DNA of 39,612 nt from JBBDIO01 sp040880365 (GCA_040880365.1 JBBDIO010000086.1:1-39612); one strand, 5' to 3'; shown: positions 16,251 through 26,441, counted from the first letter of the stretch. Notes: generated from the sequence alone by a model not told the origin. A program made the numbers and translations.

Positions 16251-16610
16251 ATGCCGAATCCGTATGGCGCACCCGAAATCAGCGTGCACGATGTTCAGCG
16301 CAAATTGGACGCCGCCGACACTTTTGTCTTTTTGGATGTGCGCGAGACCGATGAACACAATCTTGCCCGTATCGACCATGCGGGCATTACCTGTCTTCCT
16401 CTGAGCCGGCTGGCGCAGGAGAAGGTTGCCGCTTTGCCTGTGGCTGCCACTGAACCCGATGCAGAGATCGTGGTCTTTTGTCACCACGGCACACGCAGCG
16501 CCCAGGTTGTGGCGTGGTTGCGCCAACAAGGCTGGACCAATGTCTGGAACATGGATGGCGGCATTGCGGCCTGGTCCGAACAGATAGATTCCAGTGTGGG
16601 GACCTATTGA
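16251..16610 (+). CDS. single-domain rhodanese
   Basis: 119 residues, one rhodanese domain. Strand FVFLDVRETDE is followed by the active-site loop C77-HHGTRS, where the Cys forms the persulfide, and the C-terminal WNMDGGIAAWSE signature. Such stand-alone rhodaneses (GlpE/PspE-like) transfer sulfane sulfur. Placed next to an A-type carrier and a NifU-C scaffold it may supply sulfur for Fe-S or Mo-cofactor chemistry; this is inference from context. The ATG has only a weak ribosome site. Confidence 0.92.
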   Translation: MPNPYGAPEISVHDVQRKLDAADTFVFLDVRETDEHNLARIDHAGITCLPLSRLAQEKVAALPVAATEPDAEIVVFCHHGTRSAQVVAWLRQQGWTNVWNMDGGIAAWSEQIDSSVGTY

Positions 16611-16708
16611 TACCTTGTGCGTCTGACAGGCAGTGAAAGACGTCGTAAAATACGTCAGCCAACCGGGGCGCGAGTTGTTGATTGGTCGTGAGTGCTGTAG
16701 GCTTGGGT

Positions 16709-16736
16709 AATTATTATGAAACCTTTCATAATAATT
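16709..16736 (+). promoter_or_regulatory. perfect 13-bp-arm palindrome (operator) before the radical SAM genes
   Basis: AATTATTATGAAA at 16709-16721, a CC centre, and the exact complement TTTCATAATAATT at 16724-16736. The last base overlaps the -35 box of the promoter. The right half is identical to the half site at the SufR-like promoter. Confidence 0.8.
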
Positions 16737-16765
16737 TGATTTGATGGGCTAGGTCGTGATAGAAT
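16736..16765 (+). promoter_or_regulatory. sigma-70-like promoter before the radical SAM genes
   Basis: TTGATT at 16736-16741, an 18-bp spacer and TAGAAT at 16760-16765. The palindrome touches the -35 box exactly as in the regulator's promoter. Confidence 0.6.
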
Positions 16766-16817
16766 CGCGACATCTGATGCTTTTGGGGCATAAGCGGCGT
16801 GCGGCGCATATAACGTG

Positions 16818-16865
16818 GCCGCAATACAGAATAGTCGCAATATAGAATAGTCGCAATACAGAGGA
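16818..16865 (+). repeat. 16-bp tandem repeat x3 in the leader of the radical SAM operon
   Basis: Units 16818-16833, 16834-16849 and 16850-16865 share the core CGCAATACAGAATA with few changes. The third unit merges into the ribosome site GAGGAGG (16861-16867). Confidence 0.8.
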
Positions 16866-16874
16866 GGAATTCCT

Positions 16875-18365
16875 GTGCGTGTTGCTTTAATAAATCCGAA
16901 ATTTCGATTGCCGATTGATACGCGTACCACGCCCCACCTGGGGTTGGCCTATCTGGCTGCGGTGAGTGAGAAGCGCGGCGATGAAGTGGTGATCTTCGAC
17001 GCCGATATCGAAAAGCAGTCGGTGGCCGAATTTGTCGCCGAATATCGCCCCCATATTGTGGGCATCACGGCCAATACGCCCCAGGTCAAACAGGCGTGGC
17101 GCGCGGCAAAATCCATCAAGGAAGCCCACGACTGTCTGCTGGTGTTGGGCGGCCCCCATGTGAGCGTCTTGCCCGAAGAATCGTGCGAGAAGCCCTATGT
17201 GGATGTGGTGGTGCGGGGCGAAGGCGAAGACGCCTGGGTTGAGGTATGCACGCGTCTGGAAACCTATCTGAAGGACCAGCCCGACTATCACACCGACGCC
17301 TTTATGCATTCGGAGAACGAAATTTTCCAGGATTGCCTGGGCCTCACCTATAAGACCACCGACGGGCGCATTCACAACAACCCGGATCGCACGCCAATTG
17401 CCGATCTGGATAGCCTGCCCTGGCCTGCCTATCATCTGTTCAAGATGGAAAATTATACCAACTTGCAGCCCGCCACCGACCATGTGGACGGCGCCCGCAG
17501 TTTCAGCATTCTCACCAGCCGGGGCTGTCCCTATCGCTGCACCTTTTGCAGCCAGAGTATTATGCCCATCAAGTGGCGCAGCCGCAGCCCCGAAAGTGTG
17601 CTGGCCGAATGGAAGCATCTGGTCGAAGACCTGGGCGCGCAGGAGATCGGCGTGCTGGACGACAGCGCCAATATCCGCGTGAAGCGCCTGGAAGAGCTGG
17701 CAACCAAGCTCATCGAAAACAAGCTGAATCATGTGCCGTGGATTTTTGTCAATGGCATCCGCGCCAATCTCGCCAGCAAGGAACTGCTTTCGCTGTTGAA
17801 GCAAGCCGGGTTGAAACGCACCGCGTTTGGCGTGGAAACCGGCGACGAAGAGATTCTGAAGACCATCGACAAGAAGATCGATCTGGATACCATCCGCCAG
17901 GCCTTTAAGAATGCCAAGGAAATCGATCTGGAAACGATTGCATTCCTGATCATTGGCTTGCCCGGTGAGACGCGCGAATCTATGCAGCGCACTATCGACT
18001 TTGCGATTGAGCTGGACCCGGTCATCGCCAATTTCTCCATGATGACCCCCTATCCCGGCACCAAAGTCTATGAGATGGTCAAGCGGCAAGGGCGTTTCCT
18101 GATTAACGATTGGGAAGACTATGTGTTCTTCGATCAGAAGGCCCGCTATGAAATGGGCGATATGACCGCAGAATTGGTCGAGGAAATGTATCGCAAGGCC
18201 TATCGCCAGTTCTATCTGCGCCCTTCTCCGGTAATACGCCGGTTGAAGACCAAGGATTTCTGGTTCAACCTGCATCGCAACGTGCGCATTGCAATGCGGA
18301 CTTTCTTGCCCAGCAAGGAAAAGAGCGGTCTGCGCAAACAAATGGAAGCGGAAGGTTCAATCTAA
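16875..18365 (+). CDS. cobalamin-binding-domain radical SAM enzyme (class B-like), paralogue 1
   Basis: 496 residues from GTG 16875 with a strong GAGGAGG ribosome site. Residues 1-125 form a B12-binding-like Rossmann domain (LGLAYLAAVSEKRGDEV, VGITANTPQ, LVLGGPHVS). The radical SAM motif is C218-x3-C222-x2-C225 (RGCPYRCTFCSQ), followed by a TIM-barrel part with FGVETGDEEIL and FLIIGLPGETRES, both typical of BchE/HpnP-like enzymes. The C-terminal 100 residues, with RKAYRQFYLRP, are specific to this group. Family members do methylations or ring chemistry on lipids, pigments and antibiotics; the substrate here is unknown. The stop abuts the ATG of a paralogue, giving an operon. Confidence 0.9.
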   Translation: MRVALINPKFRLPIDTRTTPHLGLAYLAAVSEKRGDEVVIFDADIEKQSVAEFVAEYRPHIVGITANTPQVKQAWRAAKSIKEAHDCLLVLGGPHVSVLPEESCEKPYVDVVVRGEGEDAWVEVCTRLETYLKDQPDYHTDAFMHSENEIFQDCLGLTYKTTDGRIHNNPDRTPIADLDSLPWPAYHLFKMENYTNLQPATDHVDGARSFSILTSRGCPYRCTFCSQSIMPIKWRSRSPESVLAEWKHLVEDLGAQEIGVLDDSANIRVKRLEELATKLIENKLNHVPWIFVNGIRANLASKELLSLLKQAGLKRTAFGVETGDEEILKTIDKKIDLDTIRQAFKNAKEIDLETIAFLIIGLPGETRESMQRTIDFAIELDPVIANFSMMTPYPGTKVYEMVKRQGRFLINDWEDYVFFDQKARYEMGDMTAELVEEMYRKAYRQFYLRPSPVIRRLKTKDFWFNLHRNVRIAMRTFLPSKEKSGLRKQMEAEGSI

Positions 18366-19844
18366 ATGCGAATTATTTTGGCTAGCCCCGAAGCAAAAGT
18401 GTGGAGCGAGCGCAAACATATTCCCCTGGGGCTTGGGTATCTGGCGGGCGTACTGCGCGAAGGCGGGCACGAGGTCTTTATCTACGATGCGGCCATTGAA
18501 GATGTGGAAGTAGACTATTACCTGGATCTGGCGAACGCGCAGGGCAAGCCCTATAACCTCATCGGGATCACGGCGACGACGCCGCTGATTCCTGACGCAT
18601 GGGAAATGGCGCAGTTTTGCAAAAAGCGGGGCCTGATTGTGGTATTGGGCGGGCCGCATCTTACGATTATGCCAATGGAATCCATGCAGGCGCCGCATAC
18701 CGAATATGTGGACTATGTCTTCAAGGGCGAAGCCGAATATAGCTTTTTGGACCTAGTGAATACGCTGGAAGCAGGGCGCAAGCCCGAAATGTTGCCGGGG
18801 ATTCACTTCCGTCACGGTCGCCACGGTGAAGAGCTGGTCGCCAGCCCCGAAAGTCCTATGATTCCGGATCTGGACAAGCTGCCCTTTCCCGCGCACGATT
18901 TGTTCAAGATTGACCGCTATACCAATCTTCAGCCGTTGACCGATGGTTTGGACCCCCACGCCCGCAGCTTCACGATTCTCACCAGCCGCGGCTGCCCCTA
19001 TCAATGCACCTTCTGTTCCAAGCCGGTGACCGGCGATACCTGGCGCGCGCGCTCGGTGGAAAGCGTGGTGCAAGAGTGGAAGTGGTTGGTCAATGGGCTG
19101 GGCGCGACTGAGATCGGCATGACCGATGATATCTGGAACCTGAAATTACCGCGTGCCAAAGAGTTATGCCGCCGACTCATCGAAGAGGGGCTGAACACCG
19201 TGCCGTGGGTCACTGTGCATGGCATGAAGGTAAACCACAGCGATCTGGAATTGTTCCAGTTGATGAAGGCTGCGGGCTGCAAGCGCGTGGGCTTTGGTGT
19301 GGAAAACGGCGACGAAGGCATGTTGCGCAACGTCATCAAAAAGGGGCAGACGGTGGATATGGTGCGCGAGACATTCGCCAACGCCAAAGCCGCCAATCTG
19401 CAAACGATGGGTTTCTTCATCTTTGGTATGCCCGGCGACAACGAAGAAACGATGGAAAAGACCATCCAGTTGGCTTTGGAACTGGATCCGGAGTTGGCGA
19501 ACTTTATGCTGGCCGCGCCCTTCCCCGGCACCGCCATGTACGATCAGATCGAAGAGGGCGGGCAGGTCTTTGCCGATACGTGGTCTGATTTTGCCATTCA
19601 CGAGCAGAAGGCGCGCTTCACCATGAACACCGGCTATGATCCCGAACTGGTGGTGAAGAAATGGCGCGATGCCTATCGCCGTTTCTATCTCTATCGCCCG
19701 GAGCGGGTGTTGGAGAAGATGATGTTCAAGGAAAACTGGACGAATCTGCCGAATACCATGGCCCAGGTCAAACGCTTCTTCATTGGCAGCAAAGACCAGA
19801 CCGCGGAAAGCGGCAAGGGCAAGAAAACCGCGGTCGCGGCCTGA
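18366..19844 (+). CDS. cobalamin-binding-domain radical SAM enzyme (class B-like), paralogue 2
   Basis: 492 residues, beginning at the base after the stop of its paralogue. Domain order is the same: B12-binding-like part (LGLGYLAGVLREGGHEV, IVVLGGPHLT near 91-100), radical SAM motif C210-x3-C214-x2-C217 (RGCPYQCTFCSK), then FGVENGDEGML and FFIFGMPGDNEET. Many blocks align with the first copy (TNLQP, PWVTVHG, RDAYRRFYLYRP), so the pair arose by duplication, but they have diverged too far to be redundant. The classical B12 DxHxxG motif is not evident in either, as in other members of this class that bind cobalamin base-off without the His. Probably two successive steps of one pathway. Confidence 0.9.
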   Translation: MRIILASPEAKVWSERKHIPLGLGYLAGVLREGGHEVFIYDAAIEDVEVDYYLDLANAQGKPYNLIGITATTPLIPDAWEMAQFCKKRGLIVVLGGPHLTIMPMESMQAPHTEYVDYVFKGEAEYSFLDLVNTLEAGRKPEMLPGIHFRHGRHGEELVASPESPMIPDLDKLPFPAHDLFKIDRYTNLQPLTDGLDPHARSFTILTSRGCPYQCTFCSKPVTGDTWRARSVESVVQEWKWLVNGLGATEIGMTDDIWNLKLPRAKELCRRLIEEGLNTVPWVTVHGMKVNHSDLELFQLMKAAGCKRVGFGVENGDEGMLRNVIKKGQTVDMVRETFANAKAANLQTMGFFIFGMPGDNEETMEKTIQLALELDPELANFMLAAPFPGTAMYDQIEEGGQVFADTWSDFAIHEQKARFTMNTGYDPELVVKKWRDAYRRFYLYRPERVLEKMMFKENWTNLPNTMAQVKRFFIGSKDQTAESGKGKKTAVAA

Positions 19845-19977
19845 TTGCAACCGTTTGGCACTGCGTGATTCGTCGCTTTGTGATTCGTGGTTTTCGCATG
19901 GCAGTTGGATATTGGAAATCAGGCCCGCTTCCCATTCCGGGGACGGGCCTTGTTTATGCTAGAGACAGGCGCATTTC

Positions 19978-21063
<1,086 letters not shown>

Positions 21064-21089
21064 CATGCTGCGCTGAGATTTGAGTGCAA

Positions 21090-21797
21090 TCAGGCCGCGG
21101 GGGGCGATTGCGCCCCTGGTCCGGTTTCTGGTTGTCCGTCGCCAGCGTTGGCGGCGGGGCCAAAGATGTTCCCGACGCGGATTTGCGCCTGGGCAAATAG
21201 CCCGGCAGTGATGTTCTCCTCTGGTGTATAGATGCCTGCTACCAGATAGCCCTGGGCTTGCAGCGTATACACTTCGACTGTCTGATCCGTGGGATTCACA
21301 ATCCAATATTCGGGCACGAGGTGCCGGGCGTAGAGCTGTAGCTTGACCGCCCGGTCTACGCGCGCGGTGGAGGGCGAGAGAATCTCGATAATCAGATCGG
21401 GCGCGCCCTGAATACTTTGCTCCTGGATCAAGTCCTGGGTGCGCGCCTGGCGAATGAAGATAACATCCGGTTGCACAATGGATGTCTCTGCTTCCAACTG
21501 TACATCCAGCGGCGCGGCCAGAACCATCCCCAGCCCGTGCTGGCGGCTGTAGGATTGGAGCGCAAACATGAGATTTGCCGATGCAATCTGATGGCGGGGG
21601 GTGGGGGCAGGTGCCATGACAATGTCTCCAGCGATGTATTCAACCTGCAAGTAGGGGAAGCGCGCCACCGCTTCTACATAGGCGGAATAGCTCTGGTTTT
21701 CCCATATAGTCGTCTGTCCCTGCGCCTGCCCCATCGTCACTTGCGACGCTTGCGTCGCTGCGGCAGGTTTTTGGTGCGACTGTGCAACTTCAATCAT
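21090..21797 (-). CDS. Uma2-family (DUF820) putative restriction-endonuclease-fold protein
   Basis: 235 residues from the ATG at 21795-21797, which has GGAGGAG at good spacing on the minus strand; the frame extends 15 codons further upstream without a better start. The Uma2 core is clear: VEYIAGDIVMAP, then H-QIASANLMFAL, VQPDVIFIRQ, PDLIIEILSPSTARVDRAVKLQLYA and VPEYWIVNPTDQTVEVY. The D...E-x-L pair is the predicted PD-(D/E)XK-type metal site. These proteins occur in many copies in cyanobacteria and Chloroflexota, and their role is not established. The N-terminal 30 residues and the Gly/Pro/Gln-rich tail are extra. The gene is convergent with the radical SAM gene. Confidence 0.87.
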   Translation of the reverse strand: MIEVAQSHQKPAAATQASQVTMGQAQGQTTIWENQSYSAYVEAVARFPYLQVEYIAGDIVMAPAPTPRHQIASANLMFALQSYSRQHGLGMVLAAPLDVQLEAETSIVQPDVIFIRQARTQDLIQEQSIQGAPDLIIEILSPSTARVDRAVKLQLYARHLVPEYWIVNPTDQTVEVYTLQAQGYLVAGIYTPEENITAGLFAQAQIRVGNIFGPAANAGDGQPETGPGAQSPPAA

Positions 21798-21936
21798 GAA
21801 AAAGCTCCTCCACCGGCATGTCGCAGTTTGCCGGCACACCATCTTTGGCCGACAGCCCGAATCTCCTCCATCGAACGGTGGTTCACCAGCGCATACTACC
21901 CCAAATATACCTTAAACAGGCCATCCAAAAAAGCGA

Positions 21937-22833
21937 TTAATCTGGCTTGCGCAGGCCGGGCGGCACGCGGGCGGCATCGTTCACCAGCGCACACAGGCGC
22001 GCCAGATTGCGCACATCGTCCTGGAGATCGTCGTCTTTGGGCGTTTCCAGCAACATGGGAATTTCGGCCCAGCGCGCATCGTTGAGGATGCGTCCGAACG
22101 CGTCTTCGCCAATTTCGCCTTCGCCGATGTGGGTGTGACGGTCTACGTGGCTGCCCAACGCGCCCTTGCTGTCGTTGAAATGCCAGCAGCGCAATTTTTC
22201 CAGCCCCACGGCTTTGTCCATTTCTTCGAGCATGGCTTCATACTGGGCCGCGTCGCGCAGATCGTAGCCCGCAGCAAAGGCGTGGCAGGTATCTACACAG
22301 ACGGCGACGCGCGCCGGATCATCTACCTGTTCCATGATCTGGCGCAGCTCATCAAAATTGCGGCCAATGGTAGTGCCCTGTCCGGCCATTAGCTCCAGAT
22401 AGGTGCGGGTATTGGCCGCGTCGGGCGTTTCGGCGTGGATGCGGTTGAGCGCGGCAGCGATGCGCGCCACGCCTGCTTCGACGCCGCTGCCCGTATGTGC
22501 GCCGGGATGCAGCACAATGCCGGGGATGCCATAGGCGTGGGCACGCGCGATTTCATCCTTGTGCGCGTTCACGCTCTTTTCCCACAGATCGTCTTTGTGG
22601 CTGGCAAGGTTAATCAGATAGCTGGCGTGGCTGACCGCTTTTTCGATCTGCTGCGCGGGCATTTCGTCTTGCCAGCGGGCCACATCATCGGGATCAATGG
22701 CCGGCCCTTTCCACTGGCGGTTGTTCTTGGTGAAGACCTGGACCGCGTTGCTGCCAACCGAGCCGGCCCGATCCAATCCAAAACTGACACCGCCCGCAAT
22801 GGACATATGCGCGCCTAGAAAAAGTACACTCAT
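21937..22833 (-). CDS. nfo: endonuclease IV (AP endonuclease, EndoIV/Nfo)
   Basis: 298 residues, usual family size. Endonuclease IV cuts the backbone 5' of abasic sites in base-excision repair. The metal-binding blocks are all visible: HASYLINLAS, VLHPGAHTG, YLELMAGQG, VCVDTCHAFAAGYD, HFNDSKGALGSHVDRHTHIGEG and LETPK, which supply the His/Glu/Asp ligands of the three Zn ions. The N-terminal GAHMSIAGG is the family start signature. The ATG at 22831-22833 has no strong ribosome site. It lies downstream of the repeat-rich gap region and runs on the same strand as secA. Confidence 0.95.
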   Translation of the reverse strand: MSVLFLGAHMSIAGGVSFGLDRAGSVGSNAVQVFTKNNRQWKGPAIDPDDVARWQDEMPAQQIEKAVSHASYLINLASHKDDLWEKSVNAHKDEIARAHAYGIPGIVLHPGAHTGSGVEAGVARIAAALNRIHAETPDAANTRTYLELMAGQGTTIGRNFDELRQIMEQVDDPARVAVCVDTCHAFAAGYDLRDAAQYEAMLEEMDKAVGLEKLRCWHFNDSKGALGSHVDRHTHIGEGEIGEDAFGRILNDARWAEIPMLLETPKDDDLQDDVRNLARLCALVNDAARVPPGLRKPD

Positions 22834-22925
22834 AGAAAATACAACACCTGTTCATGTGAACGGGTAACCCGTTGACCGCGGCTGACCTTCAGTAGCCGCG
22901 GCTGACTGGCGTCGGGTAGCGCGCA

Positions 22926-22980
22926 GGTCGGGTATATCCCGTGGCTTGTCGAGCAAAGCGGAGGAACGTGGGATTGAGCA
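22926..22980 (+). repeat. 55-bp direct repeat, copy 1 (left border of gap)
   Basis: Identical over 55 bp to 23081-23135 and ending exactly at the first N. It includes the short palindrome GGGTATATCCC. Confidence 0.93.
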
Positions 22981-23080
22981 NNNNNNNNNNNNNNNNNNNN
23001 NNNNNNNNNNNNNNNNNNNNNNNNNNNNNNNNNNNNNNNNNNNNNNNNNNNNNNNNNNNNNNNNNNNNNNNNNNNNNNNN
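22981..23080. other. assembly gap (100 N)
   Basis: 100 N is a conventional placeholder length. The gap lies exactly between two identical repeats, so the assembly broke on a repeat and the true length is unknown. Confidence 0.97.
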
Positions 23081-23135
23081 GGTCGGGTATATCCCGTGGC
23101 TTGTCGAGCAAAGCGGAGGAACGTGGGATTGAGCA
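23081..23135 (+). repeat. 55-bp direct repeat, copy 2 (right border of gap)
   Basis: Perfect copy of 22926-22980, starting at the first base after the N run. Confidence 0.93.
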
Positions 23136-23177
23136 AGCCGGGGCCGGTGTGCCTGTCGCGTAAGACACACCGACCTC

Positions 23178-23204
23178 GGTGATTAAGGTGATTAAGGTGA
23201 TTAA
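23178..23204 (+). repeat. 9-bp tandem repeat x3 after secA
   Basis: Three identical GGTGATTAA units at 23178-23186, 23187-23195 and 23196-23204, just beyond the secA stop. Confidence 0.9.
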
Positions 23205-23213
23205 ATCATCTGC

Positions 23214-26168
23214 CTAGCGCACAGGCACACGCTGGGGCGCGTCGCTGGTGGCGCGATCACTTTTCATATGGCAACTCTTATACTTTTTGCCACTGCCACA
23301 CCAGCAGGGATCATTGCGTCCCAGTTCGGGGCCGGTTTTGCGCACGGTCTGCTGCGTGCCGTTGGTCCCATTTGCATCGCGATTGGTGCGGATGTTGCGA
23401 GCGATGGGGGTGGGGGCGGTGACGGCTTCCTGTTTCTGGGCCTGGATATTCAGCACCGCGCGCACAATATCGCCGCGAATTTCGCCCATCAATTCGCCAT
23501 ACATCTCAAAGGCCTGGCGCTTGTAGGCGACCAGGGGATCCATCTGGGCAATGGCTTGCAGGCCGATCCCTTCGCGCAGACGGTCCAGGTCGGTGAGATG
23601 CCGTACCCAACGATTGTCGACCGCCCAGAGCATGATGGACTTTTCGACCCGACGCATGGCTTCCTCGCCCACTTCCGCTTCTTTGGCGGTGTGGATGCCA
23701 TGCGCCAGTTTGGTGACTTCTTCCTTGATCTCGTCTTTTTTCTGGCTGCGCCAGGCTTCTGCGTTCAAGTCTTCGGGCAACACGAAAATGCCGCGCAACG
23801 CCTGTTCCAGATCGTCCAGCGGCCATTCTTCTTCATATTGGCTGGAGAGGAAATTGTTTACCTGCAAGCCAATTTCTTCGGCGATCATATTCTGGGCCGA
23901 AGCCTTCATCGAAGGCTCGGTGAGAATGCGATGGCGTTGTTCATAGATGCGATTGCGCTGCTCGTTCACCACTTCGTCATATTGCAGCACATGTTTACGC
24001 ACATCGAAGTTGTGGCCTTCGACCTTGGTCTGGGCATTTTCGATGGCGCGGGTTACCAGACCGGCCTCGATGGGCAGATCGTCTTCCACGCCCAGGCGCG
24101 ACATGATGCCCTGGATGCGTTCGCCCCCAAAGCGGCGCATGAGTTCGTCGTCCAGGCTCAGATAGAAACGGCTGGTGCCGGGATCGCCCAAACGCCCGGC
24201 GCGGCCCCGCAACTGGTTATCGATGCGGCGCGCTTCGTGGCGTTCGGTGCCTACCACATGCAGCCCACCCAGCGAACGCACCAACTCGCGGTCGCGCGCG
24301 ACATCGGTGTGCTTCTCTTGCAGCACTTCTGCCCAGCGTGTCTGATAGACGGTGGTGGGGTCTTTGCCCCGTTTGAGCATATCCAGACAATCGTTCCACG
24401 CCTGGGCGGGAATTTCGGCCAGGTCGATATCTTCCTTGCGCAGCTGTTCGCGGGCCATGCCTTCGGGGTTGCCGCCCAGCAGAATGTCTACACCACGCCC
24501 GGCCATGTTGGTGGCAATCGTCACCGCGCCGGGACGCCCGGCCTGGGCAATAATCGTGGCTTCGCGTTCGTGGTTTTTGGCGTTGAGCACTTCGTGATCG
24601 ACGCCCCGCCGCTTGAGCAGCCGGCTCACCAGTTCGCTGGTTTCGATGGCAACCGTACCCACCAATACCGGCTGTTGCCGTTCGTGGGCGTGGAAAATAT
24701 CATCAATCACCGCCTGGAATTTGGCTTCCTGGGCGCGATAGACCAGGTCGGGCATGTCGTCGCGCACAACTGGGCGATAGGTGGGGATGGCGACCACTTC
24801 CAGATTGTAGATGCGCTGGAATTCTTCTTCTTCGGTTTTGGCCGTGCCGGTCATGCCGGCGAGCTTGTTATACATGCGGAAGAAGTTCTGGAAGGTGACC
24901 GTCGCCAGCGTCATGGACTCTTTCTGGACCTTGACGCCTTCTTTGGCTTCGATGGCCTGGTGCAACCCCTCGCTATAGCGGCGGCCTTCCATCAGACGCC
25001 CTGTAAATTCATCCACGATGATGACATCGTGGTTGCGCACGATATAGTCTTTGTCGCACTTGAAAAGGGCATGGGCGCGCAGCGCATTGTCCAGATAGGG
25101 AATCATCTCGAAATTTTCCGGGCTGTAGAGGTTATCTGTCCCCAGCCGGTTTTCGATATAGGCAATGCCGTCTTCGGTGAAGGTGGCGACCCGTTCCTTT
25201 TCGTTGATGACGTAGTGTTCTTCTGCGCGCAGATTGCGCACCAGCGAGGCAAACTCTACATAGTAGTTGGAGCTTTCGCGCGCCTCGCCAGAGATGATCA
25301 GCGGGGTGCGCGCTTCATCAATGAGGATGTTATCGACCTCATCGACGATGGCATAGTGCAGATCGCGCTGGGTCAGGTTGGCGTTGTTCTGCACCATGTT
25401 GTCGCGCAGATAGTCGAAGCCAAATTCGTTGTTGGTGCCATAGGTCACATCGGCGTGATAGGCTTCGCGCCGGGAAACCGGGCGCAACGAGAGCAGCCGG
25501 TCATCGGCGGAAGGGTAGTCGGGGTCATAGATAAAGCTGCCCTTGTCGGGGCTGCCGGCGCTGTTTTGAATGACCGCGGCCTCTAGCCCCAGCAGGTGAT
25601 AAACCGGCCCCATCAACTGCAAACCGACCTTGGAAAGATAGTCGTTGGGGGTGACCAGATGCACGCCGCGCCCGCTCAACGCGTTGAGATAGAGGGGCAG
25701 GGTGGCAACCAGCGTCTTGCCTTCGCCCGTTTTCATTTCGGCGATGGTGCCATCGTGCAAAATCATGCCGCCGATCAGCTGCACGTCATAGTGGCGCAGG
25801 CCAATGGTGCGCTTGCTGGCTTCGCGTACCGCGGCAAAGGCTTCGGGCAAAATAGTATCCAGCTCATCTTCTTCGATGCCCAGGATCTCGTCCTGGATGC
25901 GGTCGAGTTCGATGCGCGCAAAGCGTTGTTCATCTGTGCCCAATACTTCCAGATATTGCTTTTCCGCCACTTCCAGATCGCGGCGCAGCGGCTCGGTCGC
26001 GGCCTGGATGCGCGCCCGAAACTGGGCAGTCAGCTCGCGCAGTTCGTCGTTGCTCTTGGCCTCGAATTGTTTTTCCAGCTCGTTAATCCGGTCTACGGCG
26101 GGCTGGCATTTCTTAACTGCTTTATCGTTCGGATCGCCGACTACGGCGTAATATAGCTTCTTGAACAT
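23214..26168 (-). CDS. secA: preprotein translocase ATPase SecA
   Basis: 984 residues. SecA drives post-translational protein export through SecYEG. Walker A (MKTGEGKT) is at 145-152, the DEVDNILIDEARTP Walker B/DEAD region near 285, the GRGVDILLGG and GRAGRLGDPG helicase motifs follow, and the C-terminus carries the SEC-C zinc motif (CWCGSGKKYKSCH), which binds SecB or ribosomes in other bacteria. Compared with E. coli SecA there is extra sequence of about 35 residues in the N-terminal part (about 58-105) and about 20 in nucleotide-binding domain 1 (near SAGSPDKGSFIYDPDYPSAD). Similar insertions occur in SecA of deeply branching bacteria. A GAGGAA ribosome site precedes the ATG on the minus strand. 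Confidence 0.97.
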   Translation of the reverse strand: MFKKLYYAVVGDPNDKAVKKCQPAVDRINELEKQFEAKSNDELRELTAQFRARIQAATEPLRRDLEVAEKQYLEVLGTDEQRFARIELDRIQDEILGIEEDELDTILPEAFAAVREASKRTIGLRHYDVQLIGGMILHDGTIAEMKTGEGKTLVATLPLYLNALSGRGVHLVTPNDYLSKVGLQLMGPVYHLLGLEAAVIQNSAGSPDKGSFIYDPDYPSADDRLLSLRPVSRREAYHADVTYGTNNEFGFDYLRDNMVQNNANLTQRDLHYAIVDEVDNILIDEARTPLIISGEARESSNYYVEFASLVRNLRAEEHYVINEKERVATFTEDGIAYIENRLGTDNLYSPENFEMIPYLDNALRAHALFKCDKDYIVRNHDVIIVDEFTGRLMEGRRYSEGLHQAIEAKEGVKVQKESMTLATVTFQNFFRMYNKLAGMTGTAKTEEEEFQRIYNLEVVAIPTYRPVVRDDMPDLVYRAQEAKFQAVIDDIFHAHERQQPVLVGTVAIETSELVSRLLKRRGVDHEVLNAKNHEREATIIAQAGRPGAVTIATNMAGRGVDILLGGNPEGMAREQLRKEDIDLAEIPAQAWNDCLDMLKRGKDPTTVYQTRWAEVLQEKHTDVARDRELVRSLGGLHVVGTERHEARRIDNQLRGRAGRLGDPGTSRFYLSLDDELMRRFGGERIQGIMSRLGVEDDLPIEAGLVTRAIENAQTKVEGHNFDVRKHVLQYDEVVNEQRNRIYEQRHRILTEPSMKASAQNMIAEEIGLQVNNFLSSQYEEEWPLDDLEQALRGIFVLPEDLNAEAWRSQKKDEIKEEVTKLAHGIHTAKEAEVGEEAMRRVEKSIMLWAVDNRWVRHLTDLDRLREGIGLQAIAQMDPLVAYKRQAFEMYGELMGEIRGDIVRAVLNIQAQKQEAVTAPTPIARNIRTNRDANGTNGTQQTVRKTGPELGRNDPCWCGSGKKYKSCHMKSDRATSDAPQRVPVR

Positions 26169-26385
26169 GCGTCATTCCTCTACTCCAGTGGGTCGCCGCG
26201 CGGGTTCCCATCTCGATTGGGTTCCCGTCAGAGGACCCATTTCCCATGCGCCTATTCTACCATGAATTATACGGAAGCTGGATGTAATCTCGCACAGTGG
26301 TTAATCATAAGGTGGAAATTTTACAGTGGTAATTTTACGTCAGAAATTTTGGCAGAAAAATTTTATCGACTTGCGCCCCAGGCGT
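26169..26385. other. secA upstream region
   Basis: 217 bp between secA and the hsp20 terminator, AT-rich in its distal half with repeated AAATTTTAC-like words. On the minus strand TATAAT occurs at 26266-26271 (ATTATA on plus), about 98 bp before the secA start. It is a candidate -10 box, but no good -35 was found. Confidence 0.4.
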
Positions 26386-26428
26386 CAAAAAGAATACGCC
26401 CTCCCCGCAGCCGGGAAGGGCGTATTCT
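26386..26428 (-). terminator. Rho-independent terminator of hsp20
   Basis: On the minus strand a 12-bp perfect stem (26417-26428 with 26391-26402, AGAATACGCCCT arm) with a GC-rich loop is followed by TTTTT (plus-strand A run 26386-26391). It lies 14 bp after the hsp20 stop. Confidence 0.87.
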
Positions 26429-26441
26429 GTGGGAAGTGTGA

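Larger units (their letters stand above)
22834..23213. repeat. repeat-rich intergenic region with assembly gap
   Basis: Between nfo and secA. It contains a palindrome ACGGGT-A-ACCCGT at 22860-22872, two CCGCGGCTGAC words near 22880-22905, two identical 55-bp repeats bounding a 100-N gap, a 7-bp-arm hairpin (CGGTGTG / CACACCG) shortly after the second repeat, and a 9-bp tandem repeat. Frames spanning the N run are not genes. Confidence 0.75.

Noticed and set aside
16709..16736. The AT-rich palindrome as a Fur or PerR box
   Set aside because: The arms fit the GATAATGAT-type core poorly, and the adjacent SufR-like regulator with the same half site is a better candidate.
16887..18341. 484-codon open frame on the minus strand, opposite the first radical SAM gene
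   Set aside because: Antisense shadow of a strongly conserved enzyme.
22926..23135. Repeats around the gap as a CRISPR array
   Set aside because: Only two copies of 55 bp are visible, too long for usual CRISPR repeats, and no cas genes lie nearby.
23268..25586. 772-codon open frame on the plus strand, opposite secA
   Set aside because: Antisense shadow of a clear secA gene; no ribosome site or domain, and unusual composition.
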